Below, in pieces: positions 62,140-64,000 of a stretch of DNA of 64,000 nucleotides. Under the pieces are notes generated by a model. The model did not search any database and was not told the origin of the DNA. It saw only the letters and a program-made list of their open reading frames with translations. Position numbers and translations under genes: made by a program. The number at the start of each line of letters is the position of its first letter. The stretch's first letter is position 1. This DNA is from JACKAQ01 sp965227145 (GTDB lineage Bacteria > Calditrichota > Calditrichia > RBG-13-44-9 > J075), in the NCBI GenBank assembly GCA_965227145.1, contig OZ245730.1, forward strand, positions 3,658,001-3,722,000, in the 5' to 3' direction.

Positions 62140-62574
62140 ATGAAACATCTGAAAATATTTACTTTAGCGCTGTTTGTTTCCGGATGGTTTGCCGTTGCGG
62201 AAGAGGCAAAGTCCAGTGACCCGATGAGCTGGGATGTGCTCGCAAAAGTGGAAGTGATCGAAAAAAACAATCTGCTCGCGCCAAAATTCAGCCAGGATGT
62301 CCAAAATCTGGATGGCACAACCGTAAAATTACGCGGTTACATGATGCCGCTCGATCAGGCAAAAAAGCAGAAAAATTTTATTTTGAGCGCAAATCCGGTG
62401 GCGTCCTGCTATTTCTGTTTGCCGGGTGGACCGGAGACAATGGTGGAAGTGAAAGCCACAAAATCGATGAAATTCAGCTACAATCCGATCACCATCAGCG
62501 GAACGCTGCAATTGCTGGCGGATGACCCGATGGGCATGTACTACCGGCTGGTTGATGCAACGATGGAAGAATAA
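62140..62574 (+). CDS. Exported DUF3299-like protein
   Basis: 144 residues; start after AAAGGA. Signal peptide (IFTLALFVSGWFAVA) then a mature part that fits DUF3299: SWDVLAKVEVIEKNN, FSQDVQNLDGTTVKLRGYMMPLDQ, PVASCYFCLPGGPETMVEV. It has a CYFC pair that might bind a metal or form a disulfide. The family is periplasmic, often in metal-transport or lipoprotein loci, with unknown function. Alone here between argG and the toxin-antitoxin pair. Confidence 0.72.
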   Translation: MKHLKIFTLALFVSGWFAVAEEAKSSDPMSWDVLAKVEVIEKNNLLAPKFSQDVQNLDGTTVKLRGYMMPLDQAKKQKNFILSANPVASCYFCLPGGPETMVEVKATKSMKFSYNPITISGTLQLLADDPMGMYYRLVDATMEE

Positions 62575-62650
62575 TAAAATCGCACAAAATTATATTGACT
62601 TGGCAGCATACGAAACTTAGCTTAGTCATGTAACTAAACTAAGGTTAAAA

Positions 62651-62878
62651 ATGACTCAGGTTAACATTCACGAAGCAAAAACCCACCTTTCAAAACTTAT
62701 CGAACTGGTGCTGAATGGCGAAGAAGTTATCATTGCCAAAGGCAACAAACCGCTTGTCAAACTGGTGCTACTCGATGAATTGTTGCCGGAAAGGAAAATC
62801 GGCGCTGCCAAAGGTGACGTTTTTATTTCGGCCGATTTTGATGATGATTTGGAAGATTTTGAGGAATACATGCCTTGA
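62651..62878 (+). CDS. Phd/YefM-family antitoxin
   Basis: 75 residues. Typical antitoxin: MTQVNIHEAKTHLSKLIELV, EEVIIAKGNKPLVKLVLLD, followed by an acidic tail (DFDDDLEDFEEYMP) that should neutralise the toxin. AAGG is in front of the ATG. The downstream PIN gene starts within its stop codon (TTGA overlap), the usual operon order for type II systems. The N-terminal part should bind the operon's own promoter. Confidence 0.9.
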   Translation: MTQVNIHEAKTHLSKLIELVLNGEEVIIAKGNKPLVKLVLLDELLPERKIGAAKGDVFISADFDDDLEDFEEYMP

Positions 62879-63267
62879 AAATACTGTTAGATACCCACGT
62901 TTTTTTGTGGATTATAACCAACGATAATCGTTTGACAGAAGCTGCAAAATCAATGTTTGTCGACAAAGATAACGAAGTTTACCTAAGCTTGGCGAGTATT
63001 TGGGAGATTGCAATAAAGGTTAGTCTGGGTAAATTAACCTTGAACTCAACAGTGGAAGTATTTGTAAATAAACATGTTAAGGGCAATAATATTAAGATAC
63101 TAAATATTGAACGACACCACATTTTCGCAGTTGCTACGTTACCATTTTATCACAGAGATCCGTTTGACAGACTGCTGTGTTGCCAAAGCAGTTTAGATCA
63201 AATCCCGATTTTAAGCGCCGATAAAAAACTGGACAGCTATCCAATAATCAGACTTTGGGACAACTGA
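62875..63267 (+). CDS. PIN-domain toxin (VapC-like ribonuclease)
   Basis: 130 residues from a TTG start overlapping the antitoxin stop. PIN-domain acidic residues are visible: D in ILLDTHVFLW, E in SLASIWEIAIK, and DPFDRLL near the C-terminus. Enzymes of this family cleave tRNA or rRNA. Pairing with Phd/YefM-type antitoxin is common in this PIN subgroup. Regulation is expected to be by the antitoxin complex. Confidence 0.9.
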   Translation: MKILLDTHVFLWIITNDNRLTEAAKSMFVDKDNEVYLSLASIWEIAIKVSLGKLTLNSTVEVFVNKHVKGNNIKILNIERHHIFAVATLPFYHRDPFDRLLCCQSSLDQIPILSADKKLDSYPIIRLWDN

Positions 63268-63279
63268 GAATTTTTAGAA

Positions 63280-63456
63280 CTATTTCCGCTTCCGCAATTT
63301 CCGCAACACAAACCCCAGCAAACCCAACCCCAACCCCGTAAAAAAAAAATAAAATTTTACCCGCTCGCCGATCTGCGCCAGCAAAAAGCTGAACACCATA
63401 ATCGCGCCGCCAATAATCGTAATTACCGCGGGGAAATCCAGTTTTTCATATTTCAT
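63280..63456 (-). CDS. Small two-helix membrane protein
   Basis: 58 residues from the ATG at 63456 (MKYEKLDFPAVITIIGG), preferred over a longer frame that runs back across the next gene's end. Two hydrophobic segments (FPAVITIIGGAIMVFSFLLAQ and VKFYFFFTGLGLGLLGFVL) and a basic tail (RKLRKRK). No recognised family, function unknown. The convergent arrangement with the toxin gene is only 12 bp apart. Confidence 0.55.
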   Translation of the reverse strand: MKYEKLDFPAVITIIGGAIMVFSFLLAQIGERVKFYFFFTGLGLGLLGFVLRKLRKRK

Positions 63457-63475
63457 TTGAGCAGCTTTCGTTTGA

Positions 63476-64000
63476 TTAGCGAATGAGTAACATGCGCCGG
63501 GTTTGTTGAACATCGCCTGCGGATAGCTGATAAAGATAAAATCCGCTGGCAACCGCTGCGCCGGATTGATTGGTGCCATCCCACAAAACAACTTTTTCCC
63601 CGGGCGATTGCGTTTCACTCACCAGCGATTTCACAAGATCACCCAAAATATTGTAAATATTTAATTTGACGAATGAATTTTCAGCGACTCGGTAGCGAAT
63701 ACTTGTCTGCGGATTGAACGGATTCGGGTAATTTTGGTCGAGCGAAAAACCGGATGGAACCGCAGTTTCACCCGGTTCGATGCCAACGGCATCGATATCC
63801 ACTTTGGCAGTCCAGATTTGATATGTGCCGCTGGAATTGTCCATCCACATCGGCAGCAATTGCCCGTTCGATGACGTGATATCAATATTATCACCCTGAT
63901 ATCCTGCGCCCAAACCGCCAATCGGCACCGGTTTAAAATTGTGATCACTCACCTCAATTTCCGTCCAACTGTCGCCGCCATCCGTCGATCGCGCCAGAAT
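63476..64000 (-). CDS. Secreted protein with type-A C-terminal sorting domain, 5' truncated
   Basis: The frame stays open to the end of the window, so only the C-terminal ~175 residues are seen. They include an Asp-box (RSTDGGDSWTEIEV), then LDQNYPNPFNPQTSIRYRV and the C-terminal end RRMLLIR. Therefore another surface or secreted protein of the same export class as the ones at 951, 2726, 41496 and 54128, possibly with an Asp-box propeller. The GTG at 63952 within the frame is probably not the start. Confidence 0.85.
   Translation of the reverse strand: MLARSTDGGDSWTEIEVSDHNFKPVPIGGLGAGYQGDNIDITSSNGQLLPMWMDNSSGTYQIWTAKVDIDAVGIEPGETAVPSGFSLDQNYPNPFNPQTSIRYRVAENSFVKLNIYNILGDLVKSLVSETQSPGEKVVLWDGTNQSGAAVASGFYLYQLSAGDVQQTRRMLLIR

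Overview
The window looks like a chromosome segment from a Gram-negative bacterium of the Fibrobacteres-Chlorobi-Bacteroidetes (FCB) group, most likely a Calditrichota/KSB1-type lineage. This is inference. Five secreted proteins end in a type-A (type IX-secretion-like) sorting domain with the motif NYPNPFNP, there are lipoproteins and an outer-membrane barrel, and there is a long-type HU protein. No rRNA, tRNA or phylogenetic marker in the window settles the phylum.

Layout. 0-13 kb: the end of a CHAT protease-like gene, two paralogous secreted beta-propeller proteins, a giant TolB-propeller/amidohydrolase fusion, an N5-(carboxyethyl)ornithine synthase-like dehydrogenase, a TPR protein and a Cache-type chemotaxis receptor. 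13.4-25.4 kb: a contractile-tail tube (gp19-like) gene, then about 11 kb of integron-type gene cassettes without an integrase. Nearly all cassette genes are on the minus strand, many stop codons lie inside attC-like sites, and a ~150 bp orfless unit recurs five times. One cassette (DUF4345) occurs twice. The array is bounded on the far side by a broken 5' fragment of a second tail-tube gene. 25.6-28 kb: an RloC/PrrC-like AAA ATPase with a HEPN-like motif, probably an anticodon nuclease or related defence protein. 28-32 kb: an HU-like protein and a CPBP protease among ~369 bp hairpin-rich repeats. 32-34.3 kb: catalase-peroxidase KatG with a clear terminator.

34.9-41.2 kb: a zinc-ribbon/PD-(D/E)XK nuclease-like fusion, then a minus-strand group of two ABC_sub_bind lipoproteins and a Cache-bearing hybrid histidine kinase, which could form one ligand-sensing pathway. 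41.5-51.5 kb: a secreted repeat protein, a second DUF4345 lineage, an outer-membrane barrel, a SanA-like protein, an overlapping M1 peptidase/GH127 pair and the ComM/YifB ATPase. 51.9-64 kb: a hybrid kinase, a large secreted protein, a cupin/KinB-like kinase/sigma-54 activator cluster, argininosuccinate synthase ArgG, a DUF3299-like exported protein, a Phd/PIN toxin-antitoxin pair, a small membrane protein and the end of another sorting-domain protein.

The housekeeping parts are ordinary. The accessory interval from 13.4 to 32 kb is the unusual part. The strongest leads are the integrase-less cassette array with its repeated orfless unit, its placement between an intact and a broken tail-tube gene, the adjacent RNase-type defence ATPase, the repeat family with a possible compensatory base change, and the zinc-ribbon/nuclease fusion.
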